From assembly GCA_900316235.1 (NCBI GenBank), contig ONCC01000018.1:1-43492 (forward strand): a DNA stretch of 43,492 bases, in the 5' to 3' direction. Below are positions 29,851-39,463 of this stretch, one piece after another. This DNA comes from an uncultured Bacteroidales bacterium (GTDB lineage Bacteria > Bacteroidota > Bacteroidia > Bacteroidales > P3). Position 1 is the first letter of the stretch; each line of letters starts with the position of its first letter. The translations under genes and the position numbers were made by a program. Under the pieces are notes generated by a model. That model was not told where the DNA came from and ran no database searches. It saw only the letters and a list, made by a program, of their open reading frames with translations.

Positions 29851-31388
29851 TCTACGAATTGCTATTGATGTTCTATGTGGTGGGGACTGTGATGGGCCTT
29901 TGGTTTATTTTCAAGAAGGCGGGGCAGGCTCCGTGGAAGGCACTGGTGCCGTTGTATAATATCTGGGTGTGGCTGAAGGTGTGTGGTAAGGGGAATTGGA
30001 AATGGGTGGTGAGCTTTATTATTCCCGGCATCAATATTTTTGTGTTCTTGCTATTGGTGGTGGAGACGGCGCGGGTGTTCCGTCGGACGAATTTCTGGGA
30101 GCAGACGTTTGGAGTGTTGGTACCGTTTGTGTACCTGCCGATATTGGGGCTGACGGGGTTGGAATATCACGACCCGAAGGAGGAGCCGCCTGCGGCGGTG
30201 AGCGAGGTGCGCGACTGGGGGGAGAGTATTGTTTTTGCGCTGATAGCGGCGGTGTTGATCAGAGGTTTTGTGTTTGAGCTGTTCTCGATACCGTCGTCGA
30301 GTATGGAGAAGAGTCTGATGGTTGGAGACCATTTGATTGTGAGTAAGCTGGCGTATGGGCCGAGGGTGATTATGACGCCATTGGCTTTGCCGCTGATGCA
30401 CAATACCATCATTGGCACGCAGATGAATTCCTATATCGGCCCTCATTTGCCGTATCACCGTTATCCGGGCTATAGTCATGTGAAGCGTTATGATGCGGTA
30501 GTGTTCAATTTTCCGGCAGGAGATACGGTGCTGACGAATTTCCTGGATGGTAAGTACACCTACTATGAGGCAGTGCAGGAGTTTGGCCGAGAGGCGGTGC
30601 TGGAAGGGAGAGCCTACCATCCGATATTGGGTCCGCTGGGAGGTATTAAAGTGCGACCGGTGGACAAGCGGGAGAATTACATCAAGCGCTGCATGGGATT
30701 GCCCGGGGAGACGCTGCAGATAATCAACAAGGTGGTGCATATCGACGGCAAGCCTGTGGAACTGCCCACAGATGCGGAGTTTGACCACGAAGTGGTGATA
30801 GCGTCGGGTTTCAACCCTGAGATTGTCCTGGGCGATTGTGGAGTGAGCAAGGATGATTTGATGGATGCTCCGAGGGGTTATGATGGGGCGGGTAACTGTG
30901 TCCTGCGACTGCCGCTCTCCGCGGAGTTGGTGAGAAAACTTAAGAGCAATTCGACGGTTATTGCGGTGGAGGAAGTGGAGTATCCTGCCGATTCGGCGCA
31001 GCGGCTCTATCCCAACGCACCTGGATACTACTGGTCGGTGGACAACTATGGACCTATCCTTATTCCTGCCAAGGGGAAGAGTTTGAAACTTACGTTGGAG
31101 AACCTGCCGCTTTATCGTCGAGTGATTGAGGCCTACGAAGGCAATAGGCTCGAGGTGAAGGACGGGAAGATATATATTAACGGCACGCAGACCGACAGCT
31201 ATACACCCAAGATGGATTACTATTGGATGATGGGCGACAACCGACACCACAGCCAGGACAGCCGTTTCTGGGGATTTGTGCCGGAGGACCACATCGTGGG
31301 ACAGGCCAAGCGAGTGCTATGGTCGACGAAGAAGGACAGTTTTGGTGTGCGTATGGATCGCACGATGCGTAACGCCAATGCGAGATAA
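29847..31388 (+). CDS. lepB: Signal peptidase I with N-terminal membrane extension
   Basis: 513 residues. The first ~115 residues form a DUF5684-like multi-span region (LLLMFYVVGTVMGLWFIFK, WVVSFIIPGINIFVFLLL, FGVLVPFVYLPILGL). The peptidase follows: a membrane span (SIVFALIAAVLIRGFVFEL), catalytic Ser in IPSSSMEKSLMVGDHLIV near 150, catalytic Lys in ENYIKRCMGLPGE near 278, and GDNRHHSQDSRFWGFVPEDH near 458. It cleaves signal peptides on the outer face of the cytoplasmic membrane. Large insertions between the Lys box and the GDNR box are normal for Bacteroidetes. It is coupled to the upstream glycosyltransferase by a 4-base overlap and followed 8 bases later by the topoisomerase gene. Confidence 0.95.
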   Translation: MIYELLLMFYVVGTVMGLWFIFKKAGQAPWKALVPLYNIWVWLKVCGKGNWKWVVSFIIPGINIFVFLLLVVETARVFRRTNFWEQTFGVLVPFVYLPILGLTGLEYHDPKEEPPAAVSEVRDWGESIVFALIAAVLIRGFVFELFSIPSSSMEKSLMVGDHLIVSKLAYGPRVIMTPLALPLMHNTIIGTQMNSYIGPHLPYHRYPGYSHVKRYDAVVFNFPAGDTVLTNFLDGKYTYYEAVQEFGREAVLEGRAYHPILGPLGGIKVRPVDKRENYIKRCMGLPGETLQIINKVVHIDGKPVELPTDAEFDHEVVIASGFNPEIVLGDCGVSKDDLMDAPRGYDGAGNCVLRLPLSAELVRKLKSNSTVIAVEEVEYPADSAQRLYPNAPGYYWSVDNYGPILIPAKGKSLKLTLENLPLYRRVIEAYEGNRLEVKDGKIYINGTQTDSYTPKMDYYWMMGDNRHHSQDSRFWGFVPEDHIVGQAKRVLWSTKKDSFGVRMDRTMRNANAR

Positions 31389-31396
31389 TTGTGATT

Positions 31397-34024
31397 ATGG
31401 AAGATATAGAAAAGAACGAAAATATAGAAGAGCAGGGGACGACGGTGTCGCTCGGCGGGATGTTCAAGGACTATTGGATTGACTATGCGAGCGACGTGAT
31501 TTTGGATCGTTCGGTACCTGATATCGACGACGGCTTGAAGCCAGTGCAGCGAAGGATACTGCATGCAATGGAGGAGACTGACGACGGTCGCTTCACGAAG
31601 GTGGCCAACATCGTGGGTAACACGATGCAGTACCACCCCCATGGTGACATGAGTATCAAGGACGCGCTGGTGAACATGGGACAGAAAGACCTGCTGATAG
31701 ACTGCCAGGGAAACTGGGGCAACATCCTGACGGGTGACGATGCCGCTGCGGGCCGATATATCGAGGCACGGTTGTCGAAGTTTGCCAAGGAGGTGGTGTT
31801 CAATCCGAAGACGACGGAGTGGAAGCCGAGTTACGACGGCCGTAAGCAGGAACCCATCACGCTGCCGGTGAAGTTTCCGTTATTGCTGGCGCAAGGAACA
31901 AAGGGTATTGCCGTTACGCTCACCTCTGTCATCCTGCCGTATAATTTCTGCGAACTGCTGGAGAGCAGCATCAAGATTCTGAAAGAGGAGGAATTTGAGA
32001 TATATCCAGACTTCCCCACAGGAGGATTGATAGATGTGAGCCGCTATAACGATGGAGCACAGGGAGGACGACTTCGCATCAGGGCGAAGATGCACTACGA
32101 CGAGAAGCGCAAAGCTATTGTTATCACCGAACTCCCCTATAGTGTGACTACTGACGTGCTCATAGACAGCATAGTGAAAGCCAATGAGAAGGGGAAGATA
32201 AAAATCAAGAAGGTGGACGACAACACGGCCGCCGAGGTGGAGATTGTGGTGTACTTGCCTGCAGGTGTGAGTCCGGACCAGACGATAGATGCCCTCTATG
32301 CCTTCACGAGTTGTCAGATATCTTTCTCGCCACAGACCTGCGTGATTGTGGACGACAAGCCTGTTTTCATGACGGCCAGCGACATCCTGCGTCACAACAC
32401 GATGCGCACCAAGGACCTCCTGCGTCAGGAACTGGAGATACAGCTTGCCGAGCTCGAGGAACGGTGGCACTGGGTGAGTTTGGAGAAGATATTCTTTGAG
32501 AAGGGCATCTACAAGAAGATGGAGCAGAAGGACAGTGTGTCGTGGGACGAACAGGTTGATGACATGCACAAGGCCTTTGGGCCGTACAAGAAGCGCTTCA
32601 AGCGTGAGATTACGAGGGAGGATGTCCTGAAGCTCACCGAGAAGCCCGTGAGGAAGATTTCGAAATTCGACATCAAGAAGGCTGCCGAGGAACTGGCCAA
32701 CATCGAGATGACTATCGAGGAGGTGCAGAACCACCTGGCTCACCTGACCGACTACGCCATCCGCTATTTCCGTCATATCCTTGAGAAATACGGTAAAGGG
32801 CGGGAGCGCAAGACTGAGATACGCTCTTTTGAGGATATTGAGTCGACCACGGTGGCTCTTGCCAATGAGAAACTCTATGTCAACTACCAGACGGGCTTTG
32901 CCGGCTGGGGCCTGAAACGTGAGGAGGGAGTCGAGGTGGCCTGCGAATGTTCGAAGATGGACGACATCATTGTGTTCCGCCGAGACGGAACCTTCATGGT
33001 CACCAAGATACAGGAGAAAGTCTTCGTGGGCTCGCAGGAATGTCCCGAGATATTGTTTATCTCGGTGTTCCGCAAACGCGACGAGCGCACCGTATATAAT
33101 ATGATATACCGCGACGGCGGCCCCGATGGCTACGTGATGGTGAAGCGCTTCAACGTCACTTCCGTCACGCGCGACAAGGACTACCCCCTCACCAAGGGCA
33201 CGAAAGGGAGCAAGGTGCTCTACTTCACCGCCAACCCCAACGGCGAGGCGGAAGTGATTACGGTTCATCATGTTTCTAAGCCCAAACTGAAGAAGACCTC
33301 CTTTGATTTCGACTTCAAAACCCTAGCCATCAAGGGACGCCAGTCGATGGGTAATATACTGACTCGTAATGCCGTGCGCTCCATCAATCTTAAGGACGAG
33401 GGCGTCTCCACGCTGAGTGCCCGCAAGATATGGTTCGACGAGAGTGTGAAGCGTCTGAATGTCACGGAGGCGGGAAGATTCCTCGGAGAGTTCCACGGTA
33501 GTGACAAGATACTGGCGTTGATGCAGTCTGCCACCTACCGCACCACCAATTTCGATCTGGCCAACCACTATGACGATGACCTTATCGATCTGCGCAAGTT
33601 CCGAAATGACCAGATAGTCAACGTTCTCTATCGTTCTCCGGACGGCTATCCCTACCTCAAGCGTTTCGTCCCCGAAGCTAGCGACCGCAAGATCTCGTTC
33701 CTCGAGGACGACGGCTCGCAACTCATCTCCATCTCTATGGATTTCTATCCTCGTCTGGAGGTGGTCTATTCTCCCGATTCCGGGAAGAAAATTGCTTCTG
33801 AAATCATTGAGGTCGACGACTTTATCGCTGTCAAGAGCCACAAAGCCCGCGGCAAGCGTGTCACCACCTTCAATGTCGACCAGTTCAACTGGCTGCAGCC
33901 TCTCAAACCCGACCCCGAACCCTCCGATGATTCTGAAAATTCGGAATATTCTGAGAATACGGAAATATCAGAGATTGATGACCGCATGGGCTTCGCTGAA
34001 GGAACCCAAACCCAATTGTTTTAA
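31397..34024 (+). CDS. parC: DNA gyrase/topoisomerase IV subunit A
   Basis: 875 residues from the ATG at 31397 (GTG two codons upstream is possible). The breakage-reunion domain has ILDRSVPDIDDGLKPVQRRI, NTMQYHPHGDMSIKDALVNM and the catalytic Tyr in AAAGRYIEARLSKFA near residue 119. A long coiled region (about 380-480) and a C-terminal beta-pinwheel follow. The C-tail is acidic and repetitive (DDSENSEYSENTEISEIDD). It cuts and reseals both DNA strands to decatenate or relax chromosomes together with the ParE subunit, which is not in this window. I call it ParC rather than GyrA because the pinwheel lacks an evident GyrA box (QRRGG). The gene is intact. Confidence 0.88.
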   Translation: MEDIEKNENIEEQGTTVSLGGMFKDYWIDYASDVILDRSVPDIDDGLKPVQRRILHAMEETDDGRFTKVANIVGNTMQYHPHGDMSIKDALVNMGQKDLLIDCQGNWGNILTGDDAAAGRYIEARLSKFAKEVVFNPKTTEWKPSYDGRKQEPITLPVKFPLLLAQGTKGIAVTLTSVILPYNFCELLESSIKILKEEEFEIYPDFPTGGLIDVSRYNDGAQGGRLRIRAKMHYDEKRKAIVITELPYSVTTDVLIDSIVKANEKGKIKIKKVDDNTAAEVEIVVYLPAGVSPDQTIDALYAFTSCQISFSPQTCVIVDDKPVFMTASDILRHNTMRTKDLLRQELEIQLAELEERWHWVSLEKIFFEKGIYKKMEQKDSVSWDEQVDDMHKAFGPYKKRFKREITREDVLKLTEKPVRKISKFDIKKAAEELANIEMTIEEVQNHLAHLTDYAIRYFRHILEKYGKGRERKTEIRSFEDIESTTVALANEKLYVNYQTGFAGWGLKREEGVEVACECSKMDDIIVFRRDGTFMVTKIQEKVFVGSQECPEILFISVFRKRDERTVYNMIYRDGGPDGYVMVKRFNVTSVTRDKDYPLTKGTKGSKVLYFTANPNGEAEVITVHHVSKPKLKKTSFDFDFKTLAIKGRQSMGNILTRNAVRSINLKDEGVSTLSARKIWFDESVKRLNVTEAGRFLGEFHGSDKILALMQSATYRTTNFDLANHYDDDLIDLRKFRNDQIVNVLYRSPDGYPYLKRFVPEASDRKISFLEDDGSQLISISMDFYPRLEVVYSPDSGKKIASEIIEVDDFIAVKSHKARGKRVTTFNVDQFNWLQPLKPDPEPSDDSENSEYSENTEISEIDDRMGFAEGTQTQLF

Positions 34025-34044
34025 ACCGAAAATAGTCTGAAGAG

Positions 34045-35229
34045 ATGAAGATATTAGTTGTTTTGCCCCGATTTCCCTATCCTCTCGAGAAAGGTGACAA
34101 ACTCCGCGCCTATCACCAGATTGTGGAACTTTCGAAACGTCATGAGATATATCTGTTTGCTGTCTCGCATACCAAGGTCACTCCCGAGCAGCGCGCTGCC
34201 CTCGAACCCTACTGCCGCGAGATAGCTGTGGTTACCCCCACGCGTTTCACTGCCTATTTCAATGTGGCTCGCAACTACCTTCGCTCCAAATCGCTTCAAA
34301 TGGGTTATTGGGACTCTGCCCGTGCGCGCCGCACCGTTAGGGAAATGGCCAAACGCATCCAACCCGATATCGTATACAATCAGATGGTTCGCACCGTCCC
34401 CTTTGTGGCACGTTTGCCTTTCCTCAAGGTGATGGATTTCCAGGACTCCCTCTCCCTCAACACCGAGAGACGCATGGATCAGTCCAAGGGCCTCTGGCGA
34501 TCTATCCTCCACTACGAGTTCAAGATGCTGCGGTCGACCGAATACAACGCCTTCAAAATCTTTGATGCTCTCACCATTATCTCCGAGGTCGACTCCGACG
34601 CCATCCCCCACAAGAAAAACGGCGAAATCCATATCGTTCCCAATGGCGTCGACTTCGACTACTTTAAAGAGGACATGGGGAACGACAAGCCATCAGCATT
34701 CTCCCTCGTCTTCTGTGGCAATCTCTCCTATGCTCCCAATATCGACGCTGTACGTTATTTGGTCAAAGAGGTCATGCCGTTGGTATGGGAAAAGGAGCCT
34801 CGGGCTACCCTCCTCCTCGCTGGAGCCGACCCCAAGGCCTCTGTCCGAGTCCTCTCTTCTGAGCGTGTCTCCATCCAGGCCTCGTTGCCCGACATTCGTT
34901 CTGCCTATGCTGCTGCCGACATCTTTGTTGCGCCCATGCGCATTGGCTCGGGACTGCAGAACAAGTTGCTGGAGGCTATGTCGATGGGGCTGCCCTGTGT
35001 CACAACCCCCCTCGCCAATGCCGCTCTCGGCGCCACCCCCGGCACGCACCTCCTCATTGGCGACACACCCCAATCTCTTGCCGACAGCATCCTCAAACTC
35101 ATCGCCGACAAGAACCTTGCCACCACTCTCGCCCGCGAAGGCAATGCCTATGTCCATCAGCACTACTCTTGGGAAGCCGCTGTTGAACCTCTCGAAAATA
35201 TCTTTAATGGGCTCGTGGAATCCAAATAA
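34045..35229 (+). CDS. Glycosyltransferase, TIGR03087-like
   Basis: 394 residues. LVVLPRFPYPLEKGDKLRAY at the N-terminus and VMDFQDSLSLNTERRM in the first domain fit the family of 'PEP-CTERM/EpsH1-associated' sugar transferases (TIGR03087). The second domain is GT-B-like: IHIVPNGVDFDYF, LVFCGNLSYAPNIDAV, LLLAGADPKASV, and the donor-site block APMRIGSGLQNKLLEAMSMG. It probably adds a sugar in polysaccharide or glycan assembly at the inner face of the membrane. No exosortase is seen nearby. The HflX start overlaps its last 23 bases. Confidence 0.88.
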   Translation: MKILVVLPRFPYPLEKGDKLRAYHQIVELSKRHEIYLFAVSHTKVTPEQRAALEPYCREIAVVTPTRFTAYFNVARNYLRSKSLQMGYWDSARARRTVREMAKRIQPDIVYNQMVRTVPFVARLPFLKVMDFQDSLSLNTERRMDQSKGLWRSILHYEFKMLRSTEYNAFKIFDALTIISEVDSDAIPHKKNGEIHIVPNGVDFDYFKEDMGNDKPSAFSLVFCGNLSYAPNIDAVRYLVKEVMPLVWEKEPRATLLLAGADPKASVRVLSSERVSIQASLPDIRSAYAAADIFVAPMRIGSGLQNKLLEAMSMGLPCVTTPLANAALGATPGTHLLIGDTPQSLADSILKLIADKNLATTLAREGNAYVHQHYSWEAAVEPLENIFNGLVESK

Positions 35230-36445
35230 GCAGGGTAAGTTCCGCAATAGCATCGGAGAGGAGGGTAAGCGTCCATCTCCGCAGGAGCGAAATACTTTTG
35301 TCAACGAGGAAATCCCCGAGCGGGCCATCCTCGTCAGTGTCTGCCCTAATGTCCAAACAATCAGGCGCACCGAGGAATATCTCGATGAACTCGAATTCCT
35401 TCTGCGAACCGCCGGCGGCGTCACCGTCAAAAAAGTCATCCAGAAACTCGACCGTCCCGATACCCGCACCTATGTCGGCTCGGGGAAACTCGATGAAATA
35501 AAAGAATACAAGCAAGCGTTAGATGCTGATATTATCGTCGTCGACGATGAGTTGTCTCCCGCACAACTACGCAATCTCGAGAAGGAAATGGAGTGCCGCA
35601 TCCTTGACCGCACCACCCTCATTCTTGATATCTTCGCCCGTCATGCACGCACCTCCACCGCTCGCACGCAGGTGGAACTGGCTCAGCTTCAATACATGCT
35701 GCCGCGTCTGACCCGCATGTGGACCCACCTCGAGCGTCAGCGCGGTGGTATTGGCATGCGCGGTCCCGGTGAGACACAGATTGAGACCGACCGCCGTCTC
35801 ATCAAGGAGAAAATCTCTGCCCTCAAACTACAGCTTGCCAAGCTCGACACCCAAAAAACGTTGCAGCGAAAGAATCGCGAGAGCCTCGTCCGAGTGGCGT
35901 TGGTGGGCTACACCAATGTTGGTAAGTCTACCATTCTCAACCTACTGGCCAAGAGTGACGTGTTGGCCGAGAATAAGCTCTTCGCCACTCTCGACACCAC
36001 CGTCCGCAAGGTGGTCATCGGCAACCTCCCGTTCCTCCTCACCGATACCGTCGGATTTATCCGCAAACTCCCCACGCAGTTGGTGGAGAGTTTCAAGAGC
36101 ACCCTTGACGAAGTCTCAGAGGCTGACCTCCTCCTCCATGTCGTCGACATTTCGCACCCTGACTACCTGTCGCAAATCGACGCGGTGAACAAAACCCTTG
36201 CCGACATCCACGCCGACGACAAGCCGGTTATTATGGTGTACAATAAAATAGACCAAGTGGAGAGTGTGGAGTGTGTAGTGGATAGCACACAGGAACAAAT
36301 GCTACCCACTAACAACTACCCACTACCCACTATTTACATCTCCGCCGCAAAGAAACAAAACATCGATGCCCTCCGCAATCTCCTCTACGGGGAGATTGCC
36401 CGCATCCACGCCATACGGTACCCATACAATAATTTCCTATATTGA
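35207..36445 (+). CDS. hflX: GTPase HflX
   Basis: 412 residues from the ATG at 35207, inside the end of the previous gene. The N-terminal HflX domain has VGSGKLDEIKEY, TLILDIFARHARTSTARTQV (split: ILDIFARHARTST, AQLQYMLPRLT) and GGIGMRGPGETQIETDRR. The GTPase domain has G1 GYTNVGKST near 236, G3 DTVGFIRKLP near 281, G4 YNKID near 346 and G5-like ISAAKK. HflX splits stalled ribosomes under stress. Between G4 and G5 about 27 residues (ESVECVVDSTQEQM, NNYPLPT) are encoded by DNA with ACTACCC-type tandem repeats (36256-36333), an in-frame insertion in a surface loop. Confidence 0.95.
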   Translation: MGSWNPNKQGKFRNSIGEEGKRPSPQERNTFVNEEIPERAILVSVCPNVQTIRRTEEYLDELEFLLRTAGGVTVKKVIQKLDRPDTRTYVGSGKLDEIKEYKQALDADIIVVDDELSPAQLRNLEKEMECRILDRTTLILDIFARHARTSTARTQVELAQLQYMLPRLTRMWTHLERQRGGIGMRGPGETQIETDRRLIKEKISALKLQLAKLDTQKTLQRKNRESLVRVALVGYTNVGKSTILNLLAKSDVLAENKLFATLDTTVRKVVIGNLPFLLTDTVGFIRKLPTQLVESFKSTLDEVSEADLLLHVVDISHPDYLSQIDAVNKTLADIHADDKPVIMVYNKIDQVESVECVVDSTQEQMLPTNNYPLPTIYISAAKKQNIDALRNLLYGEIARIHAIRYPYNNFLY

Positions 36446-36449
36446 AAAA

Positions 36450-36481
36450 GAAGCCCCTGCAATTCGCGGGGGCTTCTTTTT
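36450..36481. terminator. Terminator between convergent hflX and protease genes
   Basis: GAAGCCCCTGC and GCGGGGGCTTC pair with one mismatch around AATTC, flanked by A and T runs. It serves both strands. Confidence 0.88.
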
Positions 36482-37990
36482 TTATTTCATCACTACCACT
36501 TTTTTCGCTGGTCGGTCTCCAACTTTGACGATATAGACACCCGGGAGCGCAGACGTCTTGTCTGCAGTACTAATCAATCGACCCATCATATCAAATATCC
36601 TCACTTTTTCTCCCTCAGCACCTTCGACTATGATACGGCCGTTTTGGGTACTAATGCGGACGGGAACGTCAGCGGTTTCAGGATTGAAGCCCTGCTGGTT
36701 GAGGAAGTGTACGTGGAAGGTGAGTTCGGTACCGTTCTCCTGGATGTTGGTGATTTCGAAGGAGGTCTCAGGCGTACCGTCGGTGAGGTAGGGGTGGGGA
36801 TCGGTCGAAGGGCCAAAGGCGGTACGCTCCATCTGGGTGCTGAAATTGGCAGCGTAGATGTTACCGTCTTCGGTGTCGATGTCGCTCCCTGGACGGAAAA
36901 CCCAGTATTGGTGCGCGCGACTCTGACCGTCGAAGAAAGCATTGGCGAACATGCCGCTGTAGTCGAGCGGCACCGTATCGTTCCATCGTGCGGCGATGAG
37001 GCCGGTGTGGGGAATTCCGAACTCGAAGGGGTCTTGCTTGTTTCGGTATTCGAAGGTGAACCACTGGGTGCTGTCGATGGCCGACTTGATGTAGTAGCAG
37101 TTGCGGTGGGGGCTGGAGCCCACACTGTTGAGTGTATAGTCGCCGCTGCAGGTAATCTCTATCGGGTCGTCGCAGACGTGGAGGATCTTGTTTTTGTAGA
37201 TGGCTGCTGTGTGGTTGGCGCCCTCATGATTGTTGCACATCACGTCCCACGAACCCGCAGGCGTAACGTTGCGGTAGTTCACATAGTGGTAGAGGTCTGG
37301 CAGGTCGAGCGAGTGCCCCAGCTCGTGGCAGAACACTTGGGCGGTGAAGTAGCCGTGATCCGCACCTTCGAACTCGAAGTTGAAAGTGTTGGGCCGCACG
37401 CCTTTGACTGTGACCGGGTGGTCGATGGAGTCGTGGGGAAAATACTCCATGTGGGGCCACAGTATTGAGGCCCATTCGCCGACGCCTCCTTTTACTATAA
37501 AACTCACATTGTCAATGTCTCCGTCACCGTCACCATCCAGCACAACATTGGAATCCACCAAGCCAAGTGAGTCCACATAGTGGAATGCGCGGGCTTGCAA
37601 CTGCGCCTCACGCATCGAGATGCCTACAAAAGGCTGTTCCCACAGCTGGTAGCCAATGGGGTTGGCTTCGGTGTAGGGCTGAAAGTAGCCGCGCGGCATC
37701 GTGTCACGGTACGAAACAATGATTCCATCGTGGATATTGTTGGTGTACACCGTGTTGTAATGAATGCGGCCGTAAGACATCGCATCGTAGTAGTTGTACA
37801 CGCTGTAGTAGCGCAGCATGCGACAGTTGAACATCGAGTCGATGTCGGCGAAGGAGTGGTCAATCTCCTCGTCGTCGGCGAAGCGAATAAAGATGACCAG
37901 GTTGGTTAGCTCTTTCGTCTCGCTCTGGGCTATCGACCAACTTGGCATCATTAGCAGCAGGGCTAGCAAAAACGTAATGTTATGTCTCAT
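36482..37990 (-). CDS. Secreted M6-like metalloprotease with type IX secretion tail
   Basis: 502 residues. The signal peptide is MRHNITFLLALLLMMPSWSI. The N-terminal part has LTNLVIFIRFADDEEIDHSF, typical of M6 peptidases. The zinc site HELGHSLDLPDLYHY is near residue 221 (HExxH plus downstream Asp), with WDVMCNNHEG after it. The last ~75 residues have VRIFDMMGRLISTAD and PGVYIVKVGDRPAKKVVV, the C-terminal sorting pattern of the type IX secretion system, so the protein is exported across the outer membrane and probably anchored. The substrate is unknown. It stands alone, with a minus-strand promoter at 38035. Confidence 0.92.
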   Translation of the reverse strand: MRHNITFLLALLLMMPSWSIAQSETKELTNLVIFIRFADDEEIDHSFADIDSMFNCRMLRYYSVYNYYDAMSYGRIHYNTVYTNNIHDGIIVSYRDTMPRGYFQPYTEANPIGYQLWEQPFVGISMREAQLQARAFHYVDSLGLVDSNVVLDGDGDGDIDNVSFIVKGGVGEWASILWPHMEYFPHDSIDHPVTVKGVRPNTFNFEFEGADHGYFTAQVFCHELGHSLDLPDLYHYVNYRNVTPAGSWDVMCNNHEGANHTAAIYKNKILHVCDDPIEITCSGDYTLNSVGSSPHRNCYYIKSAIDSTQWFTFEYRNKQDPFEFGIPHTGLIAARWNDTVPLDYSGMFANAFFDGQSRAHQYWVFRPGSDIDTEDGNIYAANFSTQMERTAFGPSTDPHPYLTDGTPETSFEITNIQENGTELTFHVHFLNQQGFNPETADVPVRISTQNGRIIVEGAEGEKVRIFDMMGRLISTADKTSALPGVYIVKVGDRPAKKVVVMK

Positions 37991-38034
37991 ATCAACAATG
38001 TATTACTATAAAAATAGTGTAAAGAAAACAGGTG

Positions 38035-38042
38035 CAAAAGTA
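38035..38042 (-). promoter_or_regulatory. Promoter -7 box of the M6 protease gene
   Basis: CAAAAGTA is TACTTTTG on the minus strand, 44 bases before the start. The interval 38043-38344 otherwise holds only the palindromic repeat at 38157; I see no clear -7 box for gcvT. Confidence 0.6.
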
Positions 38043-38156
38043 CAAATAATAATTGATTGGCTAAAGGAAATATTGCACAGTCCATAAAATTAACTTAAAA
38101 ATTCCTAAAATCCCTCCAAAACCCCTTCTTTATCCACTAACCGCTAACTACCTATG

Positions 38157-38228
38157 AACCAGTTACCAACTCCCTACCAACTCCTAACCAACTCCTACCA
38201 CAGTAGGAGATGATAGGGTGTTGGTAGG
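38157..38228. repeat. Dispersed palindromic repeat, copy 2
   Basis: 72 bases matching 25648-25719 with about seven substitutions, several of which break the central palindrome. It lies upstream of gcvT. TCCCTACCAACTCCTAACCA is identical in both copies. Confidence 0.85.
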
Positions 38229-38344
38229 TTGATGCTAATGTTAAAATGTCAACTTGAACTTTTTTTCGACCCTCGGCACAATAATTCAGTCAACCTTCCG
38301 TTATCAAAGTTAGAATTAATAATAATTAACAAATACGTAACATA

Positions 38345-39451
38345 ATGAAAACCACACCGTACACCGATTTACACATCAAGCTCGGCGCCAAAATGGCTGA
38401 GTTTGCAGGCTACAACATGCCCATCCAGTACACCACCCTCATCGAGGAGCACAACAATGTCCGCAACAACGTGGGCGTGTTCGACGTGAGCCACATGGGC
38501 GAGTTCCGCGCCAAAGGCCCCATCGCCAAGCACTTCATGCAGTATGTCACCACCAACAACGTCGAGGACCTCTTCGACGGCAAGGTGCAGTACACCTGCC
38601 TGCCCAACGGTCAGGGTGGCGTCGTCGACGACATGCTCGTCTACCGCGTCCATGACGACGAGTACTTCATGGTGCCCAACGCCGCCAACATCGACAAGGA
38701 CTGGAAATGGATGAGCCAGATTGCCGACAAGATGGGTATGGAGCTCGGCAAGGACTTCGTCAACGAGAGCGAGCAGTGGGCTCAGCTCGCCGTCCAGGGC
38801 CCCAACGCCCTGAAGGCCATGCAGAAGCTGACCAGCGAGAACATCGTCGACATGGAGTACTACACCTTCAAGATCCTCACCTTCGCCGGCATTCCCAACA
38901 TCATCCTCAGCACCACGGGCTACACCGGCGCCGGCGGCTGCGAGATCTACATCCCCAAGGAGAAAGCCATCGAGGTGTGGGACAAGGTCTTCGAGGCTGG
39001 TAAAGAGTTCGGCATCATGCCCGCCGGTCTCGGCTGCCGCGACACCCTGCGTCTTGAGAAGGGCTTCGCCCTCTACGGCCACGAGATGGACGACACCGTC
39101 AGCCCCCTCGAGGCTCCTCTCGCCTTCATCGTCAAGCTGAAAGCCGAGAACAACAACTTCATCAACAAGGAACTCCTCCTCGCCCAGAAGGCTGCTGGCT
39201 TCAAGCGCAAAGTGGCTGGCTTCGAGATGGTCGACCGCGGCATCGCCCGCAACGGCTACGAGGTCTGCAACGCCGAAGGTAAGAAGATTGGTGAGGTGCG
39301 CAGCGGCTCCCCCAGCCCCAGCACCGGCAAGAACATCGGCACCGCCCTTATCTGCGCCGAATATGCCAAGACCGGCACCGAGATCTACATCAAGATCCGC
39401 GAGAAACTCCTCAAGGCCGTCACCGTCAAGATGCCCTTCTACGAGGGTTAA
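38345..39451 (+). CDS. gcvT: Glycine cleavage system T protein (aminomethyltransferase)
   Basis: 368 residues, normal length. The GcvT pattern is complete: GAKMAEFAGYNMPIQY, VGVFDVSHMGEFRAKGP, VQYTCLPNGQGGVVDDMLVY, LAVQGPNALK, STTGYTGAGGCEIYIP, GLGCRDTLRLEKGFALYGHE, and the C-terminal barrel RSGSPSPSTGKNIGTAL. It transfers the aminomethyl carbon from lipoyl-H protein to tetrahydrofolate, releasing ammonia, in the cytoplasm. Third-position C/G use is very strong (AAC, ATC, CTC, GGC), suggesting high expression. The other glycine-cleavage genes are not in the window. The toxin-antitoxin pair starts 12 bases after its stop. Confidence 0.97.
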   Translation: MKTTPYTDLHIKLGAKMAEFAGYNMPIQYTTLIEEHNNVRNNVGVFDVSHMGEFRAKGPIAKHFMQYVTTNNVEDLFDGKVQYTCLPNGQGGVVDDMLVYRVHDDEYFMVPNAANIDKDWKWMSQIADKMGMELGKDFVNESEQWAQLAVQGPNALKAMQKLTSENIVDMEYYTFKILTFAGIPNIILSTTGYTGAGGCEIYIPKEKAIEVWDKVFEAGKEFGIMPAGLGCRDTLRLEKGFALYGHEMDDTVSPLEAPLAFIVKLKAENNNFINKELLLAQKAAGFKRKVAGFEMVDRGIARNGYEVCNAEGKKIGEVRSGSPSPSTGKNIGTALICAEYAKTGTEIYIKIREKLLKAVTVKMPFYEG

Positions 39452-39463
39452 ACGATTTGACCT

